Assembly: GCF_013403985.1 (NCBI RefSeq)
Contig: NZ_JABFDF010000001.1
Location: 1 to 64,000, forward strand
DNA from: Winogradskyella ludwigii
GTDB taxonomy: Bacteria > Bacteroidota > Bacteroidia > Flavobacteriales > Flavobacteriaceae
DNA length: 64,000 nt
Reading direction: 5' to 3'
The position numbers were made by a program, and so were the translations under genes. The notes under the pieces were generated by a model. The model was not told the origin of the DNA. It saw only the letters and a list, made by a program, of their open reading frames with translations, and made no database searches. The stretch's first letter is position 1, and each line of letters opens with the position of its first letter. Shown here piece after piece: positions 8,383 through 16,768 of the stretch.

Positions 8383-8413
8383 AATAACTACCACATATAT
8401 AACTTATTACTAG
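8383..8413. repeat. Remnant half attC-like site, copy F
   Basis: AATAACTACCACATATATAACTTATTACTAG resembles the left edge of copy E (AATAACTACCCACAAC, then the body) with an internal loss. The inner hairpin and right arm are absent. It marks the last recognisable trace of the array. The following 65 bases before the next gene show no further repeat. Confidence 0.4.
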
Positions 8414-8479
8414 ATCTAATCTTAATGCAAAATTATTTCAGATTTTCAATTTGAATTTTAATATACAGAGTACACTTTT

Positions 8480-9034
8480 ATGAAAAAAATCCTACTGATA
8501 TTAATGCTATTAATTTCTAATCATATGCTATGGTGTCAAGATATTGATGCGTTAGAGTTTCCTAAATACATAAAATCAGAGGTTTCTCAAACAGTGTATG
8601 CTTACATACATTCAAAGAACACAGAAATTACTAAAAAACTAGACTCATTAAAAGCATCTGAAAGAAAATCGCTAACTGATAATATTATAGGAACTTGGGA
8701 ATATTTAGAAAGTGAATGCAATGATTGCATAGCAGTAAAAAAAGATAAAAGTAAAAAACAGTATATTCAGATTACACCGCATAAAATTCTGTTTTATGAA
8801 GGTAAAATATCTAAAAAGAATCTTATTAAAACCGAAGAGTTTGAATTTACCAACCAATTAGATATGTTTTCGGATTTAAAAAATTTAGTCTATGCTAATA
8901 AAAGCCTATGGAGTTTTAATGTAGATAAGACTGGTAAATACTTAAGAATATATTGGACAGGAAAGGAAGATAAAACGAGTAGAAATCGTGTTGCTAGCGG
9001 ATTTGTTTTCAATTACTACCAGAAAATAAAATAA
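8480..9034 (+). CDS. Secreted lipocalin-like protein, function unknown
   Basis: A 184-residue protein with a signal peptide (1-19, ending HMLWCQ). The mature part starts with a helical segment (residues 25-70), then a beta-rich domain opening IIGTWEYLESECNDC, reminiscent of small lipocalin-like domains, with one possible CxxC disulfide. The end FVFNYYQKIK is a typical last strand. The gene lies just outside the recognisable array, on the same strand, and could be a former cassette whose boundary has decayed. No ligand or pathway is evident. Confidence 0.65.
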   Translation: MKKILLILMLLISNHMLWCQDIDALEFPKYIKSEVSQTVYAYIHSKNTEITKKLDSLKASERKSLTDNIIGTWEYLESECNDCIAVKKDKSKKQYIQITPHKILFYEGKISKKNLIKTEEFEFTNQLDMFSDLKNLVYANKSLWSFNVDKTGKYLRIYWTGKEDKTSRNRVASGFVFNYYQKIK

Positions 9035-9064
9035 CTTAAGTATAACAGCCTTGAAAATAAGCTA

Positions 9065-9949
9065 ATGAAAACCAAATTACAAATATTCAAAATTGTTGCA
9101 AAACATTTAAGTTTCACAAAAGCTGCAGAACAATTACATCTTTCACAGCCTGCAATTTCTAAAGCCATTAAAAACTTAGAACAAGACTATAAAACAACAC
9201 TGTTTATTAGAAAAAGAAACTCGATTGAAATGACAGCCGAGGGAAAATTATTTCTCGTCTATACCAATAAAATATTAGCGATCTATACAGAAATGGACGA
9301 AAAGTTTCTGATTAAAAAAGATAGCTTCCCAGAATTTATCACTTTTGGCGCAAGCACAACACTTTCTAACTACACGCTTCCTAAAATAATTGCGAAATTT
9401 AGAGTCCAATTTCCGCAAACCACATTTAATATTATCAGTAACAATTCTGAAATTATTGAAAATTTAATTTTAAACGAGGACATTGATTTTGGAATCACAG
9501 AAGGCAGCTCTTCTAACCCTAAGTTACAATTCGAAAAATTTATTAAAGATGAAATTGTACTTGTAACTAACAGTAATAATAACAACTTTCCAAAAGGGAT
9601 TATTGATACAGAAACGTTACAGAAAATACCGATGATAGAACGTGAATTGGGTTCTGGAACCAAAGAAATTATTGATGCTTTTTTAGCTACAAATAAAATT
9701 AAGAAACTTAATGGTGTGGTATCTTTTAATAGTACTGAGGCCATTAAAAATTATTTGTACAACTCAGACCATTATGCACTGCTTTCCATCAATTCTATTG
9801 CTGATGACTTGGTAAATAACAAACTCAAAATAATAGATATTAAAGACTTAAGTATTGAGCGCTGGTTTTATTTCGTAAAAAGAACCGGATATCTTTCTAC
9901 TACTTTCGACTATTTTAAAAAATTCATAAAATCTAATTATAACTTTTAG
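9065..9949 (+). CDS. LysR-family transcriptional regulator
   Basis: A 294-residue LysR protein. The N-terminal winged HTH spans residues 1-60, with the recognition segment FTKAAEQLHLSQPAISKAI; the effector-binding periplasmic-binding-like domain covers about 90-290 (ITFGASTTLSNYTLPKII, DFGITEG). It lies 76 bp upstream of, and in the same direction as, a YeiH-family transporter. LysR-yeiH pairing is a recurrent arrangement; in enterobacteria the partner YeiE has been linked to sulfite tolerance. By context it probably controls the transporter. The ligand is not deducible. No clear promoter was seen upstream of it. Confidence 0.88.
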   Translation: MKTKLQIFKIVAKHLSFTKAAEQLHLSQPAISKAIKNLEQDYKTTLFIRKRNSIEMTAEGKLFLVYTNKILAIYTEMDEKFLIKKDSFPEFITFGASTTLSNYTLPKIIAKFRVQFPQTTFNIISNNSEIIENLILNEDIDFGITEGSSSNPKLQFEKFIKDEIVLVTNSNNNNFPKGIIDTETLQKIPMIERELGSGTKEIIDAFLATNKIKKLNGVVSFNSTEAIKNYLYNSDHYALLSINSIADDLVNNKLKIIDIKDLSIERWFYFVKRTGYLSTTFDYFKKFIKSNYNF

Positions 9950-9971
9950 TTATCTCTAACAACTATTTAAT

Positions 9972-10004
9972 TTGCTTATAGGTTATTTATAACATCTACT
10001 TTTG
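9972..10004 (+). promoter_or_regulatory. Promoter of the YeiH-type gene with possible LysR operator
   Basis: TACTTTTG at 9997-10004 matches the Bacteroidota -7 consensus TAnnTTTG. TTG at 9972-9974 is a suitable -33 element with a 22-bp spacer. The imperfect palindrome TTATA-N7-TATAA (9976-9992) sits within the spacer and has LysR-site geometry. This placement also argues that the in-frame TTG at 10002 is not the start codon of the downstream gene. Operator assignment is an inference. Confidence 0.5.
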
Positions 10005-10025
10005 TATCAAATAATATGTAATGAT

Positions 10026-10946
10026 ATGAAAGCTATATTAGCTAAAGCGGTTTATCTTTTTATAGTTGTAATTGCCCTTTTAGGCTTTATAAATAGTCCT
10101 GTTGCTTTAACACTAGGTTTTATATATACTATTGTTTTCAATAATCCATTTAAGGCCTATAGCCATAAAGCCATTCATTATTTTTTAAAAATTTCAGTTG
10201 TAGGATTAGGTTTTGGAATGTGCTTAAAAGAAACGTTAGAAACAAGTAAAGAAGCTTTTGGTTTAACCATCTATTCTATAATCTTAACCATATTCTTGGG
10301 TTTACTGTTAACAAGGCTTTTAAAAATAGATATAAAACTAGGTCATCTTATAACATCTGGAACGGCTATTTGTGGTGGAAGTGCCATAGCTGCAATTTCA
10401 CCAGTTATAAAAGCGAAAAGTAAAACTATAAGTATCGCTTTGGGCATTGTATTTCTATTAAACGCTATTGCTTTGTTTGTTTTTCCGGCAGTTGGACACT
10501 TTCTAAACTTAACACAAGAACAATTTGGCTTATGGTGCGCTGTTGCCATACATGATACAAGTTCGGTTGTTGGTGCAGCTCTAGGCTATGGAGAAGAAGC
10601 GTTAAGAATTGCTACAACAGTAAAACTATCCAGAACATTATGGATTATTCCATTATCTCTTTTTTCAATGTTTCTATTTAAAACAAAAGGCGAAAAAATA
10701 AAAATCCCTTACTTCATTCTAATATTTATAGCCGCTATTATAATAAACAGTTATCATATTCTACCTCAACCAACGACGAGCTTTATTGTACTAATGTCAA
10801 AACGGTTACTAATATTAACTTTGTTTCTTGTTGGATCTACAATTTCTATAAAAGAATTGAAATCTACAGGCATAAAACCCATTGTTTTGGCTGTTATTTT
10901 ATGGGTTTCTATATCTATCTTTTCATTAATCTATATTTTAAACTAA
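10026..10946 (+). CDS. YeiH/UPF0324 family membrane transporter (putative sulfate exporter family)
   Basis: A 306-residue integral membrane protein with about nine hydrophobic segments. Family-type motifs are visible: SVVGLGFGMCLKETL, a long conserved loop with SGTAICGGSAIAAISPVIKAK, and VAIHDTSSVVGAALGYGEEA. These fit the Cons_hypoth698 (UPF0324, YeiH) family annotated as putative sulfate exporters; the substrate is not firmly established. The start is ATG 10026, because the upstream TTG lies in the promoter. Probably regulated by the adjacent LysR protein. Transcription ends at the strong hairpin at 11056-11086. Confidence 0.85.
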   Translation: MKAILAKAVYLFIVVIALLGFINSPVALTLGFIYTIVFNNPFKAYSHKAIHYFLKISVVGLGFGMCLKETLETSKEAFGLTIYSIILTIFLGLLLTRLLKIDIKLGHLITSGTAICGGSAIAAISPVIKAKSKTISIALGIVFLLNAIALFVFPAVGHFLNLTQEQFGLWCAVAIHDTSSVVGAALGYGEEALRIATTVKLSRTLWIIPLSLFSMFLFKTKGEKIKIPYFILIFIAAIIINSYHILPQPTTSFIVLMSKRLLILTLFLVGSTISIKELKSTGIKPIVLAVILWVSISIFSLIYILN

Positions 10947-11055
10947 AGCGATCTAGATATAATTTGTAGTCCTCGGCTACTTCAGAATATTTCAATGAGA
11001 TACTTTACTAGCTTTATATAAATCTATTAAAATCCATCCTTAAAATCTACCATAA

Positions 11056-11086
11056 AAAAAGCGATCTAAAATTCAGATCGCTTTTT
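11056..11086. terminator. Bidirectional Rho-independent terminator
   Basis: A perfect 12-bp stem, AAAAAGCGATCT with AGATCGCTTTTT, and a 7-base loop. It lies between the convergent yeiH-type gene and the S46 peptidase gene, with A-run and T-run flanks that suit both directions. Confidence 0.85.
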
Positions 11087-11110
11087 AATTACTATTTTTT
11101 TATTGTAATA

Positions 11111-13258
11111 CTAGTTATCAATAATAGTTAACTCATCTACAATATGCTTAGCATTAGAGTATTTATCAATTAACCAAAGTACATATCTGATATCTACATT
11201 TATAGTACGTTGTAAATCTTTATCAAAAATAACATCACCAGCCATGGCTTCAATGTTACCATCAAAAGCTAACCCTATTAATTCACCTTTTCCGTTTACT
11301 ACAGGAGAACCAGAGTTACCACCAGTAATATCATTGTCTGTTAAGAAGTTTACAGGTAATTGACCACGTTTGTTAGCATAACGACCGTAATCTTTCTTCT
11401 CGTAGATATCTAACATACCTTGATCTAAATCAAACTCAGGATCGTTTGGCTTATACTTTTTAATCATACCTTGAAATGTGGTATAATTATTCTCGTTAGC
11501 ATCATTTCTTTTATCTGCAGGTAAAGCTCTCACTTTTCCGTATGATAATCTTAATGTAGAATTTGCATCAGGATATTTAATATCGCTTAATCCAGATTCA
11601 CGTAAGCCTTTTACTAATAATCTAAAAGAGGCATCAAAATCATTTGTAGGCTGCTCTAAACTTTCAGGACTCTCTCTGTACTTATCTAATAATTGAGTAG
11701 ATAATTTATACATAGGGTCATTCTCTAAAATCGCTTCATCAGGATATTGTAAAAATGCTAAAGCACCTTCTTTAGAAGAGAATAAGCTTAAATCAAAAAT
11801 AGCATTCGTATACGCCGTAAAATCATTGTCATTTTTTTCTCCAACCTCAGCAACTAATTCCGGTAAAGAATAGTTAGATTTTGAAGCCAACAAACCTAAT
11901 TGCTTTGCTAATATTTCTTTCTCTAAAGGCAAGTGATAACCTTCATAGTTACTTTCTATAAAAGCCTCTAATCGTGGTAAAAGATTTTTACGTTCTGCTT
12001 CATTCGCTCCAACGTATTGTTTAAAAGCAGACCCTATTCTATACGGCAACACTGAAAATTTACTAGCACGTAATATATTTAGTAAGTAATTAGTTTGCTT
12101 CGCCTTTTCGTTGGTTAAGCTATAGTAGTTATTGATGTTTTTAATAACATCACCATACATCGCTTTATTAGCTTTTTTATTAGCCCATTTATTAAATTTA
12201 GCTTCGGTTTTGCTCTTTTTGTCTACGGTTTTGTGCTCTGTTAAAGCTTTAATCATTCCCGCTCTATTTTTCCAATAGTTAGCAATACCTGCATAACCAG
12301 ATGCATACATTAGATTTACAGATTCGTCTGCATCCATATATTTCTTCATCACGTCCATACTTAACTTTGAACCTTCAACCCAAGCAGGATATGCATATTT
12401 AACATTTTGCTCTACACCTTGAGCTGGCATCCAACGATTTGTTCTTCCAGGATAACCTAAAATCATAGCAAAATCATTTTCTTTTACACCATCTATATTT
12501 ACTGGTAAATGATATTTTGCTTTTAAAGGCACATTATCTGTAGAGTATTTCGCTGGCTGTCCTTCTGCATCAGCATAAACTCTGAATAATGAAAAATCAC
12601 CTGTATGTCTTGGCCATTCCCAGTTATCTGTATCTCCACCATATTTACCTACATTTTCTGGTGGTGTTCCAACTAAACGAACATCTGTATAATCTTCGTA
12701 AACAAAATAATAAAACTCGTTACCTTGATAAAATGAACGCACAGAAACTGTGTATTTTCCACCTTCGCTATTTTCTTGCTCAATTTTAGCAATCTCTTTA
12801 TTAAGTGCAGCTTCACGTTCTTTTTCGCTCATGTTATCATTAACTTGAGATAACATACGTTTAGAAACATCGTCCATTCTCACAAAAAAGCGAACGTAAA
12901 GGCTTTCAGGCTTCATTTCTTCGGCCATTGATCCTGCCCAAAATCCGTTCTTTAAATGATTTTGTTCTGCTGTAGATAATTCTGCAATAGCATCATAACC
13001 ACAATGATGATTGGTTAATACTAATCCGCTATCCGAAACAATACTAGCCGTACAGCCACCATTAAATTGCACAATAGCATCTTTTAAACTCCGATTGTTA
13101 ACGCTGTAGATTTCTTCAGATGTTAATTGCAAACCCATTTTTTGCATATCGCGATGATTTAAACGCTCAATATGCATTAAAAACCACATGCCTTCATCTG
13201 CCATTGCTGACGAGAATGAAATAAATATGGCGATCATTGTTAAAAATATTTTCTTCAT
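11111..13258 (-). CDS. S46 family dipeptidyl-peptidase (DPP7/DPP11 type)
   Basis: A 715-residue periplasmic serine exopeptidase that removes dipeptides from oligopeptides during amino-acid scavenging. A signal peptide occupies residues 1-20 (ending SSAMA). The chymotrypsin-like triad is visible: His85 in LTNHHCGYD, Asp221 in PRHTGDFSLFR, and Ser651 in GGNSGSPVV. Length is normal for the family. Whether it has DPP7 (hydrophobic P1) or DPP11 (acidic P1) preference depends on the pocket after the nucleophile (LIGLAFDGN here), which I cannot decide. The gene is monocistronic, with a shared terminator at its 3' side and a 440-bp intergenic region upstream. Confidence 0.93.
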   Translation of the reverse strand: MKKIFLTMIAIFISFSSAMADEGMWFLMHIERLNHRDMQKMGLQLTSEEIYSVNNRSLKDAIVQFNGGCTASIVSDSGLVLTNHHCGYDAIAELSTAEQNHLKNGFWAGSMAEEMKPESLYVRFFVRMDDVSKRMLSQVNDNMSEKEREAALNKEIAKIEQENSEGGKYTVSVRSFYQGNEFYYFVYEDYTDVRLVGTPPENVGKYGGDTDNWEWPRHTGDFSLFRVYADAEGQPAKYSTDNVPLKAKYHLPVNIDGVKENDFAMILGYPGRTNRWMPAQGVEQNVKYAYPAWVEGSKLSMDVMKKYMDADESVNLMYASGYAGIANYWKNRAGMIKALTEHKTVDKKSKTEAKFNKWANKKANKAMYGDVIKNINNYYSLTNEKAKQTNYLLNILRASKFSVLPYRIGSAFKQYVGANEAERKNLLPRLEAFIESNYEGYHLPLEKEILAKQLGLLASKSNYSLPELVAEVGEKNDNDFTAYTNAIFDLSLFSSKEGALAFLQYPDEAILENDPMYKLSTQLLDKYRESPESLEQPTNDFDASFRLLVKGLRESGLSDIKYPDANSTLRLSYGKVRALPADKRNDANENNYTTFQGMIKKYKPNDPEFDLDQGMLDIYEKKDYGRYANKRGQLPVNFLTDNDITGGNSGSPVVNGKGELIGLAFDGNIEAMAGDVIFDKDLQRTINVDIRYVLWLIDKYSNAKHIVDELTIIDN

Positions 13259-13698
13259 GTTCAGTTTGTTTGTTTATTTAGTATGAAGCCATAAAAGTAC
13301 TGAAATTTTAATGTGATTTAAAACCGTTAATGTGTTAAAACCGTTATATTTTTAAATACTCATTTTTGAAATATTACGGTATTAAATATCGAAAAAAACG
13401 CGACGTTACATATATTAGGAATGATTAATTTTAGGTAGTTTCAAAACCTAAAAAAAAGAAATATCCTAATACAGGTTATAGCGTGGTTATAGCATGCTTA
13501 AAACATGATTAAAACAAGCTTATAGCATAAAAAAAGGCATTAAGTGATAATTAACATCAACAATGAGAGGCATAATTTAAACCCATCACCTTAAGACGCA
13601 TAAAATTATTTATTTAGTTTTAGACGATATATAAAACACGCTCCGATTTTGACGCAACCATTTGATAATTCTTGTATCTACTTAAAAAATAAATTATT
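13259..13698. other. 440-bp divergent intergenic region
   Basis: It separates the S46 peptidase (minus) from the DUF4377 lipoprotein (plus). It holds the 11-bp tandem repeats at 13476-13530 and a weak minus-strand -7-like TACTTTTA (13292-13299) for the peptidase. No coding potential, tRNA or insertion sequence was recognised. Confidence 0.6.
13476..13530 (+). repeat. Five tandem 11-bp repeats (heptamer plus 4-bp spacer)
   Basis: Consecutive units are TTATAGCGTGG, TTATAGCATGC, TTAAAACATGA, TTAAAACAAGC and TTATAGCATAA. Each is a heptamer (TTATAGC or TTAAAAC) followed by a 4-bp spacer, so the heptamers recur once per helical turn. This is the geometry of binding arrays for winged-helix regulators that stack on one DNA face. 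They lie about 170 bp before the plus-strand gene and 218 bp before the minus-strand gene. The regulator is unknown. Confidence 0.6.
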
Positions 13699-14241
13699 AT
13701 GAAAAAACACCTTCTACTTTTAATGGCCATTGGTATTTTATGCGCTTGTTCTAACGATGATGTAACGTTTTCTGAAATAACTACCATGCGCATTAATCAT
13801 TATCAAAATACAGCTATTGCTTTAGAACCCGTTTTAACTTTGCTTGTGCAATATGATGATAACATTGGAACAAATAGTTGGAACAACTTCTACGCTACTA
13901 TTGAAGGTTTTAATTATGTTCCTGGACATATTTATGATCTTTCTGTGAGGGTTGATCAATTTGGCAATCCAGCTGCTGATGACGGCTCATTTAAAAACAC
14001 ACTCTTAGAGGTTATATCAGTACAAGACGTGCCAGCTGAAACTGAATTTGAACTAAATTTAAAACTAAACGACAACGTTTTTATTACTACAGATTCTGGT
14101 TACCAATTACTGAATCAAATTGATATAGACTGCAATACCTTATGTGATACGCTAGATTTATTATTAGAGAATCAAGATATAATCGTTGGTACTTTTAAAC
14201 ATCTTGATAATGATAGCATACAGTTGATTGAACTTGAATAG
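13699..14241 (+). CDS. DUF4377-domain lipoprotein
   Basis: A 180-residue lipoprotein with the signal MKKHLLLLMAIGILCACSND, lipidation at Cys17. Residues 25-110 match the DUF4377 pattern: an acidic start (FSEITTMRINHYQ), the IEGFNYVPGHIYDLSVRV core, then NPAADDGSFKNTLLEVIS. That domain family is uncharacterised and occurs in envelope proteins. The second half (ELNLKLNDNVFIT, YQLLNQIDIDC) is an additional beta-rich part with a CNTLC pair. The large upstream region with tandem 11-bp repeats suggests specific regulation. A hairpin follows the gene. Confidence 0.75.
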   Translation: MKKHLLLLMAIGILCACSNDDVTFSEITTMRINHYQNTAIALEPVLTLLVQYDDNIGTNSWNNFYATIEGFNYVPGHIYDLSVRVDQFGNPAADDGSFKNTLLEVISVQDVPAETEFELNLKLNDNVFITTDSGYQLLNQIDIDCNTLCDTLDLLLENQDIIVGTFKHLDNDSIQLIELE

Positions 14242-14286
14242 ACTTAAAACCTAATCTTTATTCATATTTAATTAAAAGCAAAAAAA

Positions 14287-14308
14287 CACCTACTCTTTCG
14301 AGCAGGTG
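14287..14308 (+). terminator. Probable terminator hairpin
   Basis: CACCTACTC-TTTC-GAGCAGGTG forms a 9-bp stem with one A.C mismatch, 45 bp after the DUF4377 gene and preceded by an A-run. Only a short T-run follows, so termination may be weak. Confidence 0.5.
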
Positions 14309-14472
14309 CCTTTACCAACAAAAAAACTCAAAAACACCATGAAAACTCATGATTTAATTAACCTCCCTTAGAGATTAATCTTTCTTGCTAGCAACCAATC
14401 AACTCAACTTAATCTGCTTCCCCACAGCTTAAGCGCTGAAAGTTCTTATACCATTTCTGTTAAAAACTGGTC

Positions 14473-16695
14473 TTAAAATCTATAGCTTATCGTTCCTTTT
14501 AAAAAGAATGGTGTACCTGGAGTAAAATGTATTTCTTCTACAGATTGTGCTTCGTTTTGTAATCTAGATTCTGTTGCAAATTGGGTTTCATTCCATTCTA
14601 CATCAAACAAGTTCTCAATAGCTAAACCAAGTGTTATATTTTTTAATTTATAATTCACATTGAAATCGGTAACCATATACCCTTCTGCAACAATAGAATT
14701 ATCTTCATTTGCCGCTCTATCATCTAAATATCTAAAACGTAATCCTCCTGAAAAACCATTAAGATCATCTACAGATAAACCACCTGTTAACGTAAAGTCT
14801 GGTGCCAAAGGAATGTAATCTTGTCCATCTGGCTCGTCTATACTTCTGGCATTGGTTATTGTAGCATCAGAATCTAAGAACAACCAATCATTCAATTGGT
14901 AACGCAATCCTAAATCTAATCCGTAACGTCTTGTTTTCCCGCTTGGCTCAACAATTCCGGCATCTCCAACATATACAAACTCTTGCTCTAAAAATAAATA
15001 CCAAAGTGCTGAGTTGACTACTAGTTTTGGAAATGGTTTCCATACCGAACCTAAATCTGCTCCGTAAGAACGTGGTAAAATATCTTCACCTCCATTGGCA
15101 ACTACGACTCTAGTATCGTTGGAATGAAATCCTAATCCTGATTTTAAATACAATTGTAAATTATCTTGTGCGTTGTAATAAAAATTTAACTTAGGACTTA
15201 CAATAGTTTTAGTCTCTGATAACGTTTGATAATTTGACTGTAAAGCATCGTTGTACATAAACTTGAAATAATCTAAGCGCAATGCTGGTGCAATTTTAAA
15301 TTTTCCGAAATCAAATTCAGCCTTAACAAACGCATCAATATTAGTTTGATTTACATCTCCTAACTGAATATTCTCTAACGTTGTACTTCTATTTAATGTT
15401 CTAGATAATTCTACATCATCAGCAATATCATGTCTTAATCCTAAACCAGAAGTCAGCGTTAATTCTGTATCACCTAAATATTTGGTATGAGTAATCGCTG
15501 TGTTAGCTCCAAAAATTTGTCTGTCTTCTTTTTGAAAAATTTGATCTCCATTAATTGGATCTTCCAAAAAGAACGTGAAATTTGAATACAATTGAAACGC
15601 ATAATGCGAATAAAAGGCATTGGTACTTAATTGCGTATGGTCATCTATATATTTATCGAAGGTAACATTCAAATTGGTACGTTCTGTTTCTCCTCCCTCA
15701 GTATCATCTATAGCTCCAAATCTTGAAATATTCCCGTTATCTACTTCACGTTGCGGAATTTGCCCTGATGCATCCCAACGGCTCGTAAAATGTGACGCTG
15801 TTAAAGTTAGCTTATCATTTTCAGGTGAAAACATCACATATTTTGCAAAAAGGTTTAAGCGATTAAAATTCTGAGGAGAATCATAAGGACCATCTGTAGC
15901 AATATATTCCATAGCTACGTAAGCATTTTGATTCTTAGTATTCTCTAACAAATTGAATAAACCAACCGTTCTCAAACTATTAAACTGACCTGCAGAAAAT
16001 GAAATTTCACTTTCTTTTAAATAGTCTTTAGTTTTAAAGTTAACGTAACCAGCGGTGTTAAAGTCTCCTTCTTGCGCGTAATAACCACCTTTACCAAAAT
16101 CAATTTTATTAACCGTTTCTGGAATTACAAAATGTAAATCACTATAGCCTTGACCATGTGCATGAGACACCATATTAACAGGCATACCGTCTACTGAAAG
16201 TGCAATATCAGTACCATGATCGATATCAAATCCACGAAGAAATATTTGTTCTGCTTTACCTCCACCTGCATGCTGACCTATAAATAAACCAGGTACTTTT
16301 CTTAAGACTTCTTGTGAAGAATTTACTGGTGTTAGATTTAAATCTAATCGTGAAATTGTACTTACTGTATTTAATTCTTCCGTAATAACCATTTCATCTA
16401 ACTGAAAAGCTTTTTCTTCAAGAGTAATACTTAGATTTTCAGTAGACTCTAACCTTATAAATTGGGTTTTATAGCCTAGTAAACCAATTCTTAAAGAGTC
16501 GCCTACTTCTGTATTCATAATTACAAATACACCATTTTCTAATGTGTGAGCGTGACTTTCTGTATTTTGGTTATATATATAAGCACCTTCTAGAGGCTGT
16601 TTTAATTCATTAATTATGCGCCCTTTTATATTTTGACTATAAGCTGTTAAGGCAAAACAACTTAAAAAAAGAGTTAATATGCTGATTTGTTTCAT
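14473..16695 (-). CDS. TonB-dependent outer-membrane receptor
   Basis: A 740-residue TonB-dependent receptor. In order: signal peptide (1-20), a carboxypeptidase-regulatory-like beta-sandwich (about 22-105, IKGRIINELKQPLEGAYIYN), a plug domain (about 115-225, with LRGFDIDHGTDIALSVDGM and HAHGQGYSDLHFVIPETV), and a 22-strand barrel ending in an aromatic C-terminus (FFLKGTISYRF). The histidine-bearing HAHGQGYSD plug segment might suggest a metal or metal-complex substrate, but this is inference. It is the last gene of a probable four-gene operon with a TPR lipoprotein and two DUF4331 proteins. A -7-like TATGTTTG (16736-16743, minus strand) lies 40 bp upstream and could be a secondary promoter. 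Confidence 0.92.
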   Translation of the reverse strand: MKQISILTLFLSCFALTAYSQNIKGRIINELKQPLEGAYIYNQNTESHAHTLENGVFVIMNTEVGDSLRIGLLGYKTQFIRLESTENLSITLEEKAFQLDEMVITEELNTVSTISRLDLNLTPVNSSQEVLRKVPGLFIGQHAGGGKAEQIFLRGFDIDHGTDIALSVDGMPVNMVSHAHGQGYSDLHFVIPETVNKIDFGKGGYYAQEGDFNTAGYVNFKTKDYLKESEISFSAGQFNSLRTVGLFNLLENTKNQNAYVAMEYIATDGPYDSPQNFNRLNLFAKYVMFSPENDKLTLTASHFTSRWDASGQIPQREVDNGNISRFGAIDDTEGGETERTNLNVTFDKYIDDHTQLSTNAFYSHYAFQLYSNFTFFLEDPINGDQIFQKEDRQIFGANTAITHTKYLGDTELTLTSGLGLRHDIADDVELSRTLNRSTTLENIQLGDVNQTNIDAFVKAEFDFGKFKIAPALRLDYFKFMYNDALQSNYQTLSETKTIVSPKLNFYYNAQDNLQLYLKSGLGFHSNDTRVVVANGGEDILPRSYGADLGSVWKPFPKLVVNSALWYLFLEQEFVYVGDAGIVEPSGKTRRYGLDLGLRYQLNDWLFLDSDATITNARSIDEPDGQDYIPLAPDFTLTGGLSVDDLNGFSGGLRFRYLDDRAANEDNSIVAEGYMVTDFNVNYKLKNITLGLAIENLFDVEWNETQFATESRLQNEAQSVEEIHFTPGTPFFLKGTISYRF

Positions 16696-16768
16696 TTTGA
16701 AAAATTTAAAATTAGTTGGATAATTTACAGAGTAGCAAACATAATTATTCTGCTATATTTTACACATA

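Noticed and set aside
571..8413. Palindromes of the array considered as a CRISPR array
   Set aside because: Units are 120-150 bp, spaced by whole genes of 0.5-3.4 kb, and no cas gene is present.
571..8413. Palindromes considered as ordinary transcription terminators
   Set aside because: They are far longer than the terminators elsewhere in the window, lack T-runs at the stem end, and are conserved in sequence between copies.
10002..10025. TTG start for the YeiH-family gene
   Set aside because: It overlaps a good -7 promoter element; the ATG at 10026 gives a normal membrane-protein start.
12589..12789. Plus-strand ORF of 66 codons inside the S46 peptidase gene
   Set aside because: It is antisense to a well-conserved catalytic domain and has no recognisable features; a shadow frame.
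13440..13560. The 11-bp repeats considered as a replication-origin iteron set
   Set aside because: No DnaA-box cluster, no rep or dnaA gene and no AT-rich unwinding region stands out relative to the background.
14373..14472. Gap after the short ORF examined for a tRNA
   Set aside because: No cloverleaf, no GTTCRA T-loop and no CCA-adjacent acceptor stem could be assembled.
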